Assembly (NCBI GenBank): GCA_028290245.1
Contig: JAQGKG010000446.1
Coordinates: forward strand, 1 to 17,543
Reading direction: 5' to 3'
Length of the DNA: 17,543 bases
DNA from: Devosia sp.
GTDB lineage: Bacteria; Pseudomonadota; Alphaproteobacteria; Rhizobiales; Devosiaceae
Of this stretch, positions 1 through 6,740 are shown in pieces; the first letter of the stretch is position 1, and every line of letters begins with the position of its first letter. The notes beneath the pieces were generated by a model that saw only the letters and a list, made by a program, of their open reading frames with translations, made no database searches and was not told the origin of the DNA. The translations under genes and the position numbers were made by a program.

Positions 1-44
1 GTCTTGCGACGCTTCCCGGCAAGTTATCAACAGGGAAGATCGAC

Positions 45-872
45 ATGTTCTATTCAGACGGCAAACTTCAATATCCGGTCCGCGTCGATACGCCAGATCC
101 GCTATTTGCACGCGCGTTGCAGCAGGCCATTGGCGGCGTCGAAGGCGAAATACGCGTCTGTATGCAGTATTTCTTCCAGGCTATGGGCGCTCGCGGCAAC
201 CCCAAGTTCCGCGACCTGCTGCTCAATACGGCAACCGAAGAACTCGGGCATATCGAAATGCTCGCCACCGCAGTCGCTATGAACCTCGAAGGAGCGCCGG
301 TTGGTCTGCAGGACGAGATTGCAGCCGACCCGGTGGCCAGTTCGATCCTGGGGGGCACTAACCTCAAGAACTTCCTTTCCGCCGGTATGTCGGCCATGCC
401 GGTTGACTCCGACGGCGTCCCTTTCGACATGTCTCATGTCTACGCCAGCGGCAATATTGCGGCTGACATGACCGCCAATATTGCCGCCGAATCCACAGGC
501 CGGGTGCTCGCCGTCAGGCTCTACAACATGACTGTCGATCCCGGCATGAAGGACATGCTGCAGTTCTTGATCGCACGCGACACCATGCACCAGAACCAGT
601 GGATGGCGGCGCTTGAAGAACTGGGCGGCCCGACTGGAGCATTCCCCATTCCCAACAGCCACCCGCAGGCCGAAGAAAAGCAGGAATACAGCTACGCCTT
701 CTTCAGCCACCTGCTAAACGGTCAGCCTCCTGTCGGTCGGTGGACCGAAGGAACGTCCCCCGACGGCAAGGGCGAGTTCAGCATCGTCAACAGCGAACCG
801 ATGGGCGAGAAGCCAGTGCTAAATCCAGCGCGGCCACGTGGCGGTGCGCAGTCTGAACAGCTCAAAATGTAA
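45..872 (+). CDS. Manganese (non-haem) catalase
   Basis: This enzyme disproportionates hydrogen peroxide to water and oxygen at a dimanganese centre, normally in the cytoplasm. The 275-residue ferritin-like protein has the ligands expected from the Thermus and Lactobacillus enzymes: Glu35, Glu66 and His69 in the EELGH motif, Glu149 in AAES and His182 in RDTMH. The family-typical start MFYSDGKLQYPV is present, and the length fits the shorter, calcium-site-variable members. The start is supported by a purine-rich AGGGAAG about 6 nt upstream. A strong hairpin follows the stop. The neighbouring small hydrophilic proteins and the stress-type signalling genes suggest an oxidative or general stress setting. 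The promoter lies mostly outside the window, so regulation cannot be read. Confidence 0.96.
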   Translation: MFYSDGKLQYPVRVDTPDPLFARALQQAIGGVEGEIRVCMQYFFQAMGARGNPKFRDLLLNTATEELGHIEMLATAVAMNLEGAPVGLQDEIAADPVASSILGGTNLKNFLSAGMSAMPVDSDGVPFDMSHVYASGNIAADMTANIAAESTGRVLAVRLYNMTVDPGMKDMLQFLIARDTMHQNQWMAALEELGGPTGAFPIPNSHPQAEEKQEYSYAFFSHLLNGQPPVGRWTEGTSPDGKGEFSIVNSEPMGEKPVLNPARPRGGAQSEQLKM

Positions 873-882
873 ACGACAAGTG

Positions 883-910
883 CGGACGGAACGGAACGCC
901 GTTCCGTCCG
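883..910 (+). terminator. Perfect 12-bp hairpin after the catalase gene
   Basis: Arms CGGACGGAACGG (883-894) and CCGTTCCGTCCG (899-910) are perfectly complementary around the 4-nt loop AACG, starting 10 nt after the catalase stop. There is no clear T-tract after it, so it may act as a terminator, a 3' stability element, or an operator for the downstream small genes. Confidence 0.6.
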
Positions 911-1050
911 GCATGATCGGCTCGGCTGTTCACGGCTGAATTCGGCACCCGCAGACAAGTCGCAGGCGTCGCGCTTCATTGATCTCGCCGATCGTGATGG
1001 ACCGCGCACGCGGCCTACGCGTTCTTCCATCAGAAGAAGAGGAGAGTGAG

Positions 1051-1230
1051 ATGCCTAAACTTGAACAAGCTGGCGTCGGCCAACCGAACGACGTCGATCA
1101 GCCAGAGCAGACACAGCAGCAAACATCTGGACAGAAAAGCCGGGCCAAGCCGAAGCCCAAGGATGACAAGGATCTGCCGGGGGCAGACGGGCCGCTGTCC
1201 GCTGGCGCCAACGAAGATACCTATGATTAG
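1051..1230 (+). CDS. Small hydrophilic hypothetical protein (59 aa)
   Basis: I do not recognise a family. The protein is lysine-, glutamine-, aspartate- and proline-rich with no predicted membrane segment and almost no bulky hydrophobics, so it is probably disordered. The start at 1051 is chosen because AGGAG lies 6 nt upstream; the longer frame open from 979 has no comparable ribosome site. Its stop codon TAG is part of the TAGGAGG ribosome site of the next gene, so the two are translated as a pair. Its C-terminal part (DLPGADGP...NEDTYD) resembles that of the following protein (DLPGDAVQP...NEATDD), which may indicate distant homology. The position after a Mn-catalase suggests a stress-related role, by inference only. 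Confidence 0.7.
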   Translation: MPKLEQAGVGQPNDVDQPEQTQQQTSGQKSRAKPKPKDDKDLPGADGPLSAGANEDTYD

Positions 1231-1239
1231 GAGGCGATC

Positions 1240-1422
1240 ATGACGCAACAGCCTTTAATCCCTGCCGTGGATGATGAGGATCCAAACCAGCGCACGACCG
1301 AGGGCGGCAAGGATCCTCATCCAATTCGTCGAAAGCAGGATCAGGACGTCAGCACCAGAGATGACTTGCCGGGCGATGCCGTTCAGCCTGGGTTAAATGA
1401 GGCAACCGACGATCCGAACTGA
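1240..1422 (+). CDS. Small acidic hydrophilic hypothetical protein (60 aa)
   Basis: No family is recognised. The protein is rich in Asp, Pro, Gln, Thr and Arg, has no transmembrane or signal segment and is likely disordered. Translation is well supported: a near-perfect TAGGAGG (1228-1234) sits 5 nt before the ATG and overlaps the stop of the preceding gene, so the pair should be co-transcribed and coupled. The tail shares a DLPG...NEAT-D pattern with its neighbour. It faces the convergent response regulator gene across a 103-bp gap holding a GC-rich hairpin. Confidence 0.7.
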   Translation: MTQQPLIPAVDDEDPNQRTTEGGKDPHPIRRKQDQDVSTRDDLPGDAVQPGLNEATDDPN

Positions 1423-1471
1423 CGCAGGCGGTTCGGGTGTGCCGGACGACCTTTTCAAAGCAATGGCGGTG

Positions 1472-1498
1472 CCGCCCGCGACCGAGTATTGCGGGCGG
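1472..1498. terminator. GC-rich hairpin between convergent genes
   Basis: Arms CCGCCCGC (1472-1479) and GCGGGCGG (1491-1498) pair perfectly around an 11-nt loop. The position, between the stop of the small plus-strand gene and the stop of the minus-strand receiver gene, fits a bidirectional terminator. Neither strand shows a convincing T-tract. Confidence 0.45.
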
Positions 1499-1525
1499 AA
1501 GCGTGATGAGACGTGTGCGGCTTGG

Positions 1526-1891
1526 TTATCGTTGCCTATGCAAGGCCGCCACCAGTGCATCGATGTCCGTTGGTTTGCCTACCGCGGGGACGTGGGCGAA
1601 TTTGGCAGGAATGTCTTTCTCGACATACCCGGTGCAGAACACCACCGCCAGGCCACGGTCCAACATACCTTGCACTGCTGAAAACACCGGCCCGTCCAAT
1701 AAGCTAACGTCAGTGACGACTGCGTTGGCGTTAAAATCCGGCCGATCCAGCTCTGCCAGCAAGCCCTTCAGTGTCGGCACGATTCCTGTGACTTCAATTC
1801 CGCGCAACTCAAGTTCACTGACCAGGTCTGCGGCCAGCAGGTATTCATCCTCGCAAATGAGGACCCGTAGGTCACTTGGATTGCTCGTCAT
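1526..1891 (-). CDS. Single-domain response regulator (receiver only), FATGUY-like
   Basis: This 121-residue CheY-like receiver has no output domain. From the ATG at 1891 the acidic pair is Glu14-Asp15, the phosphoacceptor is Asp61 (VVTDVSLLDG), the switch threonine is Thr87 and the lysine is Lys106 in GKP. The stretch VVFCTGY matches the F-x-TGY signature of FATGUY receivers, which commonly partner HWE kinases in alphaproteobacteria. A TTG two codons upstream is an alternative start, but ATG is preferred. No strong Shine-Dalgarno is visible. It lies 59 nt after the other receiver gene, with an inverted repeat between them, so it may be in the same operon with adjusted expression. It probably receives or drains phosphate from the kinase encoded at 2316-5402. 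Confidence 0.88.
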   Translation of the reverse strand: MTSNPSDLRVLICEDEYLLAADLVSELELRGIEVTGIVPTLKGLLAELDRPDFNANAVVTDVSLLDGPVFSAVQGMLDRGLAVVFCTGYVEKDIPAKFAHVPAVGKPTDIDALVAALHRQR

Positions 1892-1909
1892 AATCAAGGT
1901 CTAGCAGGA

Positions 1910-1930
1910 GTTAGCTTGACCTAAGCTAAC
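1910..1930 (-). other. Inverted repeat between the two receiver genes
   Basis: Arms GTTAGCTT (1910-1917) and AAGCTAAC (1923-1930) surround a 5-nt loop. On the minus strand it lies just after the first receiver gene and about 20 nt before the start of the second. It could be a weak attenuator, an RNA-processing site, or a binding site for a regulator of the second receiver gene. Confidence 0.4.
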
Positions 1931-1950
1931 ATGGGTTAGATGAGCCATGA

Positions 1951-2313
1951 CTAGTACGCAGCATCGACAAGCTGAAGGAGCAAGCCAGGTATGTCGCCAC
2001 CTTCGACGGGTTTGCTGACAAGTGCTGCATACCCCAGATCACTCGCGATGTCTTTTTGCGAGTGCCCGGTCAGGAATGCGAATGGAATTTTTCTGTCGCG
2101 CAACTGAATGGCAACTGCTGCGCTCGTCTCATTGGCAAGTTGATAATCAAGCAGTGCAACTTGGACTTCGGCCGTATCTATCAGGCGGATCGCTGCTGCG
2201 CCCGTCGCCGCCGGACCAACGACGACGTGACCGGCACGCCGGATGATCGAGACATAGTCGCTGGCTATCAGCCACTCATCCTCAACAATCAAAACACTGA
2301 GTGATTTTGGCAT
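1951..2313 (-). CDS. Single-domain response regulator (receiver only), FATGUY-like
   Basis: This 120-residue receiver is complete: Glu11-Asp12, phosphoacceptor Asp56 (ALLDYQL), Thr82 in the FLTGHS switch region, and Lys101 in SKP. No output domain follows, so it must act by protein contact or as a phosphate sink. The FAFLTG stretch resembles the FATGUY receiver family linked to HWE kinases. Its ATG lies 2 nt after the stop of the hybrid kinase gene, and its likely ribosome site (CGGAG) is inside the kinase coding end. The two are therefore almost certainly translationally coupled and cognate. Confidence 0.92.
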   Translation of the reverse strand: MPKSLSVLIVEDEWLIASDYVSIIRRAGHVVVGPAATGAAAIRLIDTAEVQVALLDYQLANETSAAVAIQLRDRKIPFAFLTGHSQKDIASDLGYAALVSKPVEGGDIPGLLLQLVDAAY

Positions 2314-2315
2314 GA

Positions 2316-5300
2316 TTAGCTCCGTAGCGGCAGGCTGATGGACACCTTGAGGCCATCGGGGTCGAACTGGGTTTGAACGGTTCCTCCGTGTCGATAGGTT
2401 ATCTCGCCATCGAGCAGCGCCAAGCCAAATCCGGAGCTTTTAGGTGGCACCACCGCAGGACCATCCCTCTCCTGCCATTCAAGGTGTAGATCGGTGTTCT
2501 TCGTTTCCCACTGCAGGCGGACCTTGCCCTTTGGCCCTGAAAGTGCGCCGTATTTCGCAGCGTTCGTCGCCAGCTCATGGATGACCATGCTCAGAGACAG
2601 CGCCATCTGCGTTTCGAGCTTGATGCCGGGGCCATCGAATTCGAACCGCTCGATACCGAATGGCGTGAGCTCGTCACGCGCTATTTCGCCGATATCGACC
2701 TGCGTCCAGTTTACCCGCGACAAGGCACCATAGGCCCGCGCCATGGCGCGCAATCGCCCTAGCAGAGCCTCGTGAGCGGGATGGGCGGGCGCCGCCTCCA
2801 GCGTGCTGTTGGCTATGCTGATCACCACCGCGAGCATGTTCTTGACGCGGTGATTGAGCTCGGAGATCAACACCTGCTGGTGCTCTTCAGCCTCGGCAAG
2901 CCGGGTGACGTCGATTAGCGAAACAACGACGCCCTGGATGGTCTTGGCCTCTTCGCGATACGGCATGAGCCGGGCCAGATAATACCGTCGCTCATCATCG
3001 CGTGGCAGTTGGTGTTCGATCACTTTGCCGCTGTCGAACACCCTGTCGATATGCGTTTTGAGGTCGGGATAGTCGAGCCGGTTCGACAGATCGGTCAGCG
3101 GCCGACCGATGTCGGAGATGCGGAGATTGAAAAACGTGGACGCTGCCGGCGTGAAATTGCGAATGACCAGTTTGCGGTCGAGAAAAACCGTGGCGATCTC
3201 CGCACTTTCGAACAGATTGTGCAGGTCGTTATTGGCACGGTCGAGCTCTTCCACCTTGGCGATCAGCTCGGCATTGATGGTGTTGAGCTCTTCATTGAGA
3301 GACTGCATCTCCTCCTTGGAGGCTTCTAGCTCCTCGTTGGTGGATTGCGCTTCTTCGTTGACCGAGACCAGTTCCTCGTTGGAGGATTTCAGCTCTTCGA
3401 CGGCGGTTTCGTATTCTTCGATGGTCGACTGAAGGCGCTCGCGCGTTTCGCGCATTTCGCGGTCGATATCCTCAAGACCTTCCACGCTCTGGGACGAGCG
3501 TTCGACGCCTGAGGGCGCGCGTGGCGGTCCGCTCGGCTCAAACAGCACGATATAAAGCGTCTCCCCGTTGCCGCGGTCGGGCATCGGCTCGGCAGTGATG
3601 GTCACCATCTGGACGCGCCCGTCATCGTCATCGAGCGGCACATTTTCCTTGGTGACCGTGCCTTGGACACTGGCCACTTCGCGCAACGTAGCGCGGAGTT
3701 CGAGCCGCAATCCCCGGCGCGCCATCGTTAGCAATTGCCGCGTCGGCGCGCCCTGAGACGGCTCGAGAAAACGGCCGGTCCGTGCCGAATAGTAAACGAC
3801 ATCGCCCTCGCTATTGACCACAACATGCGCAGGGGAAAAGCGGTCCATGACTAGAGCCTCCACCGCTTGTCGCAATGGAAATTGGGTCTGAGGGAGACGG
3901 TCCCGACGATCGTGACCGAATGCCGGCAGGCGATGGTCTCCCACAAGGTTAGGCAGCCGGGGCGGGGCGGCGTGCTCCCGAGCCTGGAAGATGCGCTGCT
4001 TCTTGTCGACCATGGCAAACAGGTCGCCATGCTGACCTATCCCTTCGGAGGTACCAAGGAACAGATAGCCGTTCGGCCGCAACGAGTAGTGGAAGGTCGG
4101 GATCACCCGGTTCTGGATGTCGGGCCCGAGATAGATCAGCAGGTTGCGGCAAGACACCATGTCCATGCGCGAGAAGGGCGGGTCACGGAAGACACTGTGC
4201 GGCGAAAAAATGCAGAGCTCGCGAACATCGCTGTTCAACACATAGACGGCTCCATCGTGATGGAAGAAGCGCTCCTTGCGTTCGGTAGACAGTCCTTCGA
4301 GCAGTGGCTCCGGATAGCGGGCCAGTCGCGCAACCGACAGCGCAGCTTCATCAATATCGGTTGCGAATATCTGGACGCGAGGAGGCGCCGACATCTTCGA
4401 CATCCGTTCGCGCATCAGGATGCCGATCGAATAGACTTCCTCGCCAGTCGCGCACCCCGGAACCCAGATCCTTATCGTGTCATTCGGCCCGCGTCCCTCA
4501 AACAAGCGCGGAATGATGTGTTCTTCGAGCAGTGCGAACGCCTCGGCATCACGAAAGAAGTTGGTGACACCGATAAGCAGGTCCCTAAACAGGCTTGTCA
4601 CCTCGGCCGGTTCCCGCTTGAGTAGTTCGATATAGCTCTCGATCGATTGAGATTGCTGCACCTGCATTCGGCGACGCACGCGACGGAGGAAAGTCTTGGT
4701 CTTGTAGCCTGAGAAGTCATGCCCTGAGCGCGCCCGCAACAGCGCATAAATTTCGGCTCTTGCCCGCTGCAAGACCGTGTCTTCCTCACTGCCATCAGCG
4801 TGCGTCAGTTCGTCGAAGGTAAATGTTCCGTCCATGAATTCTTTAAGTCGCGCGCCCATTTCCTCGGCCGTGGACTGGATATCGACAATGCCCGTGCTGA
4901 TGGCGCTGTTGGGCATGCTTGGATTGCTTGGCCCATAAGCATCGCTGATCTGGGCCAGGACGAGCCCTCCGTGCTCCTTGATTGCCTTGCCGCCGAGCGT
5001 GCCATCGCCATCGCCGCCCGACAGAATGACGCCGACGGCAAGTTCCCCACGGTCCTCGGCCAGTGAAGCGAAGAATATATCAACTGGCTTGCGCTCACGG
5101 CCCACCAAGTGTGGCTCGCGGATGCGCAGCACGCCAGCTTCAATGGTTATGATTGCATTCTGCGGCATTACGTAGACGGTATTGACGACTACTTCCGTGT
5201 CCTGCTCGGCAATAAGCACCGGCATGCTGGTGTAGCGCCCAATGACCTCATGCAGCAGGCTTTCGCGATCCGGGCTTAGATGGGTGACCACCACGAATGC

Positions 5301-5402
5301 CATGCCGGTGTCTGGCGCGACACCCTTGAAAAACCCCTCCATTGCAGGCACTCCGCCCGCAGAGGCACCAATGCCGACGATTGGAAACAGGGGTTCGGTC
5401 AT
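2316..5402 (-). CDS. CheB-CheR-PAS-HWE hybrid sensor histidine kinase
   Basis: This 1028-residue fusion reads as follows. Residues about 5-190 form a CheB methylesterase-like domain with Ser14 (GASAGG), His41 and Asp133 (GDGDG), so the catalytic triad appears intact. Residues about 212-480 form a CheR methyltransferase-like domain with the SAM-binding GCATGEE at 316-322 and the CRNLLIYL signature. A PAS-like linker leads to a long Glu/Asn-rich coiled coil (646-728), a PAS domain (about 729-835), and an HWE/HisKA_2 kinase with phospho-His851 (ELNHRVKN), N-box HELATNAAKYG from His942, W-x-E at 976-978 and a GFGLALL glycine box. No transmembrane segment or signal peptide is visible, so it is cytoplasmic. 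The PAS presumably senses a redox or light-type cue, but no ligand can be assigned. Its two downstream receivers lack output domains. ATG at 5402 is family-typical; an AAAGG is about 9 nt upstream. Confidence 0.95.
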   Translation of the reverse strand: MTEPLFPIVGIGASAGGVPAMEGFFKGVAPDTGMAFVVVTHLSPDRESLLHEVIGRYTSMPVLIAEQDTEVVVNTVYVMPQNAIITIEAGVLRIREPHLVGRERKPVDIFFASLAEDRGELAVGVILSGGDGDGTLGGKAIKEHGGLVLAQISDAYGPSNPSMPNSAISTGIVDIQSTAEEMGARLKEFMDGTFTFDELTHADGSEEDTVLQRARAEIYALLRARSGHDFSGYKTKTFLRRVRRRMQVQQSQSIESYIELLKREPAEVTSLFRDLLIGVTNFFRDAEAFALLEEHIIPRLFEGRGPNDTIRIWVPGCATGEEVYSIGILMRERMSKMSAPPRVQIFATDIDEAALSVARLARYPEPLLEGLSTERKERFFHHDGAVYVLNSDVRELCIFSPHSVFRDPPFSRMDMVSCRNLLIYLGPDIQNRVIPTFHYSLRPNGYLFLGTSEGIGQHGDLFAMVDKKQRIFQAREHAAPPRLPNLVGDHRLPAFGHDRRDRLPQTQFPLRQAVEALVMDRFSPAHVVVNSEGDVVYYSARTGRFLEPSQGAPTRQLLTMARRGLRLELRATLREVASVQGTVTKENVPLDDDDGRVQMVTITAEPMPDRGNGETLYIVLFEPSGPPRAPSGVERSSQSVEGLEDIDREMRETRERLQSTIEEYETAVEELKSSNEELVSVNEEAQSTNEELEASKEEMQSLNEELNTINAELIAKVEELDRANNDLHNLFESAEIATVFLDRKLVIRNFTPAASTFFNLRISDIGRPLTDLSNRLDYPDLKTHIDRVFDSGKVIEHQLPRDDERRYYLARLMPYREEAKTIQGVVVSLIDVTRLAEAEEHQQVLISELNHRVKNMLAVVISIANSTLEAAPAHPAHEALLGRLRAMARAYGALSRVNWTQVDIGEIARDELTPFGIERFEFDGPGIKLETQMALSLSMVIHELATNAAKYGALSGPKGKVRLQWETKNTDLHLEWQERDGPAVVPPKSSGFGLALLDGEITYRHGGTVQTQFDPDGLKVSISLPLRS

Positions 5403-5825
5403 AGGAAGCCTTTGGTGTTGCAGTTACCAACCGAACAAACTTGGTGACCAGTAAAGGCCGCACCGAACGCCTCGGAAATATCACAGTTTGCCGAAGCCAG
5501 GCACCTCAGACTTATAGCAAGCGTCGAGCCCCCGCTAGCGTTGTCGCTGGCGCCTGGAGGGGAAGAACCTTCAGCACAAACGGAACGCGTGACAAGCTGC
5601 GCAGCCGCGATCTGCATCCTTCCTGCCGTTCTATCAGGCTAACCTAAATTAGTGCTTTCGAGGGCAGGGCACCGATTGGGTGCTCGGCAGTTTAAGTGGT
5701 GTCGGTCCCTTTCAAGCTTGGTGTGCCCAAGCGGCCCGGCGCGGCGTTCACAGCGCCAGAGTGGCCAGGGGCAGTTTCGTGACGCTTCCGCTTCTGGCCA
5801 ATCTCCCCACTCCAAGGAGCTCGCA
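5403..5825. promoter_or_regulatory. Divergent 423-bp intergenic region
   Basis: No convincing gene lies between the kinase (minus) and the small protein gene (plus), so both promoters should lie here. Visible structures are a hairpin with arms GCTAGCG (5534-5540) and CGCTGGC (5545-5551) pairing with one G-U wobble, and a second weak hairpin around GGCACC/GGTGCT near 5666-5684. A GGAAC at 5582-5586 has no CGTT at the spacing of a general-stress sigma promoter. I could not identify a -35/-10 pair with confidence. Confidence 0.5.
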
Positions 5826-6053
5826 ATGACCTCAACTGAATTCCGCGTTATCGATCTTGGGTCGGGTGCAGAAGGCAAGGAGGAAACCATTTTGTCGCGC
5901 TCTCCCGAAGAGGCAGCCCGCCGGATGTTGGGAGAGGCCGTCGTTCGTAGCGGCGCTCGGCGCGATTTGAGAGCAAAGGTCTATTGGCAGTATCCAGGCC
6001 AGCCACTGTCCATGGTGAGGCTGTATTCAAAGGTTGAGAACAGCGTCGTGTGA
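5826..6053 (+). CDS. Small conserved-looking hypothetical protein (75 aa)
   Basis: No named family is recognised. The soluble protein has an acidic N-terminal half followed by an amphipathic segment (SPEEAARRMLGEAVVRSG) and a basic, aromatic C-terminal part (KVYWQYPGQP...VRLYSKV) that looks like beta strands. The start at ATG 5826 is decided by AAGGAG at 5814-5819, 6 nt upstream; the same frame is open from 5652 but without such a site. It is transcribed away from the kinase gene and converges on the small gene at 6090-6311. Codon use looks like its neighbours. The Glu-rich alpha plus basic beta layout could suit a small nucleic-acid or protein binder, but this is a guess. Confidence 0.7.
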   Translation: MTSTEFRVIDLGSGAEGKEETILSRSPEEAARRMLGEAVVRSGARRDLRAKVYWQYPGQPLSMVRLYSKVENSVV

Positions 6054-6089
6054 AGGCAGGTATCCACTGCAGGCAGCTATGCCAACGGG

Positions 6090-6311
6090 CTAACTAGTCG
6101 GAGGGGTATCATTCGGGGTCTTGGTGGCCAGCCATGTCTCAAGTTCCTGCTGGATATTGAGAATGCTGGCTTTAACCTCCGAGTGCTCCGGCTCTGGGTG
6201 CTGGGCCAGCCACTGTTCGCATCCAAACAGCATGGTCGAAACCGTGGCGCTGGAAGTCGAGTCCAGATCGACATATTTGCGCCAGTGCAGGATGGCTCCA
6301 GAGTGATCCAC
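6090..6311 (-). CDS. Small hypothetical protein (73 aa), GTG start, possibly N-truncated
   Basis: The translated sequence (WRKYVDLDSTSSATVS, then LNIQQELETWLATK) looks like a real soluble protein with two helical segments, but I recognise no family. The proposed GTG start at 6311 has AGGTGG only 3 nt upstream, which is close for a ribosome site. The frame stays open for about 14 further codons upstream (to a TGA) without any normal start codon, and these codons also read like protein. The true N-terminus may therefore have been disturbed. It lies 101 nt downstream of the DUF982-like ORFs on the same strand and converges on the gene at 5826-6053. Confidence 0.5.
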   Translation of the reverse strand: MDHSGAILHWRKYVDLDSTSSATVSTMLFGCEQWLAQHPEPEHSEVKASILNIQQELETWLATKTPNDTPPTS

Positions 6312-6412
6312 TATCCACCTGTATGCAGCTTGGTTTGCATCAAGTCTGCCTCAGCACGCAGGCTGCGACCAGCAACATGGGTTATGCCAACGAGCGATCC
6401 CGCCGCCCTGCT

Positions 6413-6538
6413 CTATGAAGATGTCGGCTCTATCGCTGCCTCGATGACCGCCATGCGAACCGTGTCAGCGTTGTGTCCCTGCACCGCCGCTAGGCACGCG
6501 TCGCGCGGGCATTGCCCCGGATGCACCTCGTCCAGCAC
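6413..6538 (-). CDS. Short DUF982-like ORF (41 aa), probably a truncated copy
   Basis: A GTG at 6538 (alternative in-frame GTG at 6547) opens a 41-residue frame containing RDACLAAVQGHNADTVRMAVIEAA. It aligns by eye with the C-terminal half of DUF982 proteins (A..ACL.AL.G....AR.AFI.AA), including the gene directly upstream (RACVAALANKDIALCRKLFVVAAREA). An AGGAG sits 8 nt before the GTG and inside the end of the upstream gene, giving stop/start coupling (TAG at 6540-6542). The N-terminal half of the domain is missing, so this could be a remnant of a tandem duplication or a short functional partner. It is below common ORF length cut-offs and would easily be missed. Confidence 0.45.
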   Translation of the reverse strand: MLDEVHPGQCPRDACLAAVQGHNADTVRMAVIEAAIEPTSS

Positions 6539-6539
6539 T

Positions 6540-6740
6540 CTAGTCACTCCTGAGTATATTTGCCTCTCTCGCCGCTACGACGAAAAGCTTTCTACAAAGA
6601 GCGATATCCTTGTTCGCCAACGCGGCCACGCAGGCGCGGTAAGCTCCGCGACGCGGTGACGGCCAACTTTCCAATAGAAGCCGGCCAGCCTGCGGGGAGT
6701 TGGTCACGAGATGGGCAACATTGCCCATCTCAACCACCAC
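6540..6740 (-). CDS. DUF982-like small protein (66 aa)
   Basis: DUF982 proteins are short alpha/beta proteins of unknown function, common and often multicopy in rhizobia and other alphaproteobacteria. The pattern here matches: a short beta-type N-terminus, then SPQAGRLLLESWP, RGAYRACVAALA and FVVAAREANI. The GTG at 6740 is preferred because GGAG lies 7 nt upstream; ATG at 6728 (four codons in) is the alternative. The initiation region lies within one copy of a 17-bp direct repeat, and a 24-bp palindrome covers codons 4-11, so translation may be controlled by RNA structure. It sits 83 bp after glgX on the same strand and is followed by a coupled DUF982-like fragment. The function is unknown. 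Confidence 0.72.
   Translation of the reverse strand: MVVEMGNVAHLVTNSPQAGRLLLESWPSPRRGAYRACVAALANKDIALCRKLFVVAAREANILRSD
6708..6731. promoter_or_regulatory. 24-bp near-perfect palindrome at the 5' end of the DUF982-like gene
   Basis: Arms GAGATGGGCAA (6708-6718) and TTGCCCATCTC (6721-6731) are perfectly complementary around a central CA. In the minus-strand mRNA it would fold just after the start codon and enclose the alternative ATG at 6728. As DNA it could be a dimeric repressor site. Confidence 0.5.

Noticed and set aside
3867..4625. 252-codon plus-strand frame opposite the hybrid kinase
   Set aside because: Antisense shadow of a clear CheR-domain coding region with no recognisable motifs or ribosome site.
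5582..5620. GGAAC as an EcfG promoter for the 75-aa gene
   Set aside because: No CGTT or near match lies 16-17 bp downstream.
5441..5647. Frames in the region upstream of the hybrid kinase (plus 5441-5647, minus 5399-5617)
   Set aside because: No ribosome sites, no family resemblance and biased composition; better explained as a divergent regulatory region.
6183..6659. 158-codon plus-strand frame opposite the small minus-strand genes
   Set aside because: Composition (Arg, Ser, Cys, Thr) is shadow-like and the minus-strand frames show DUF982-like and ordinary protein patterns.
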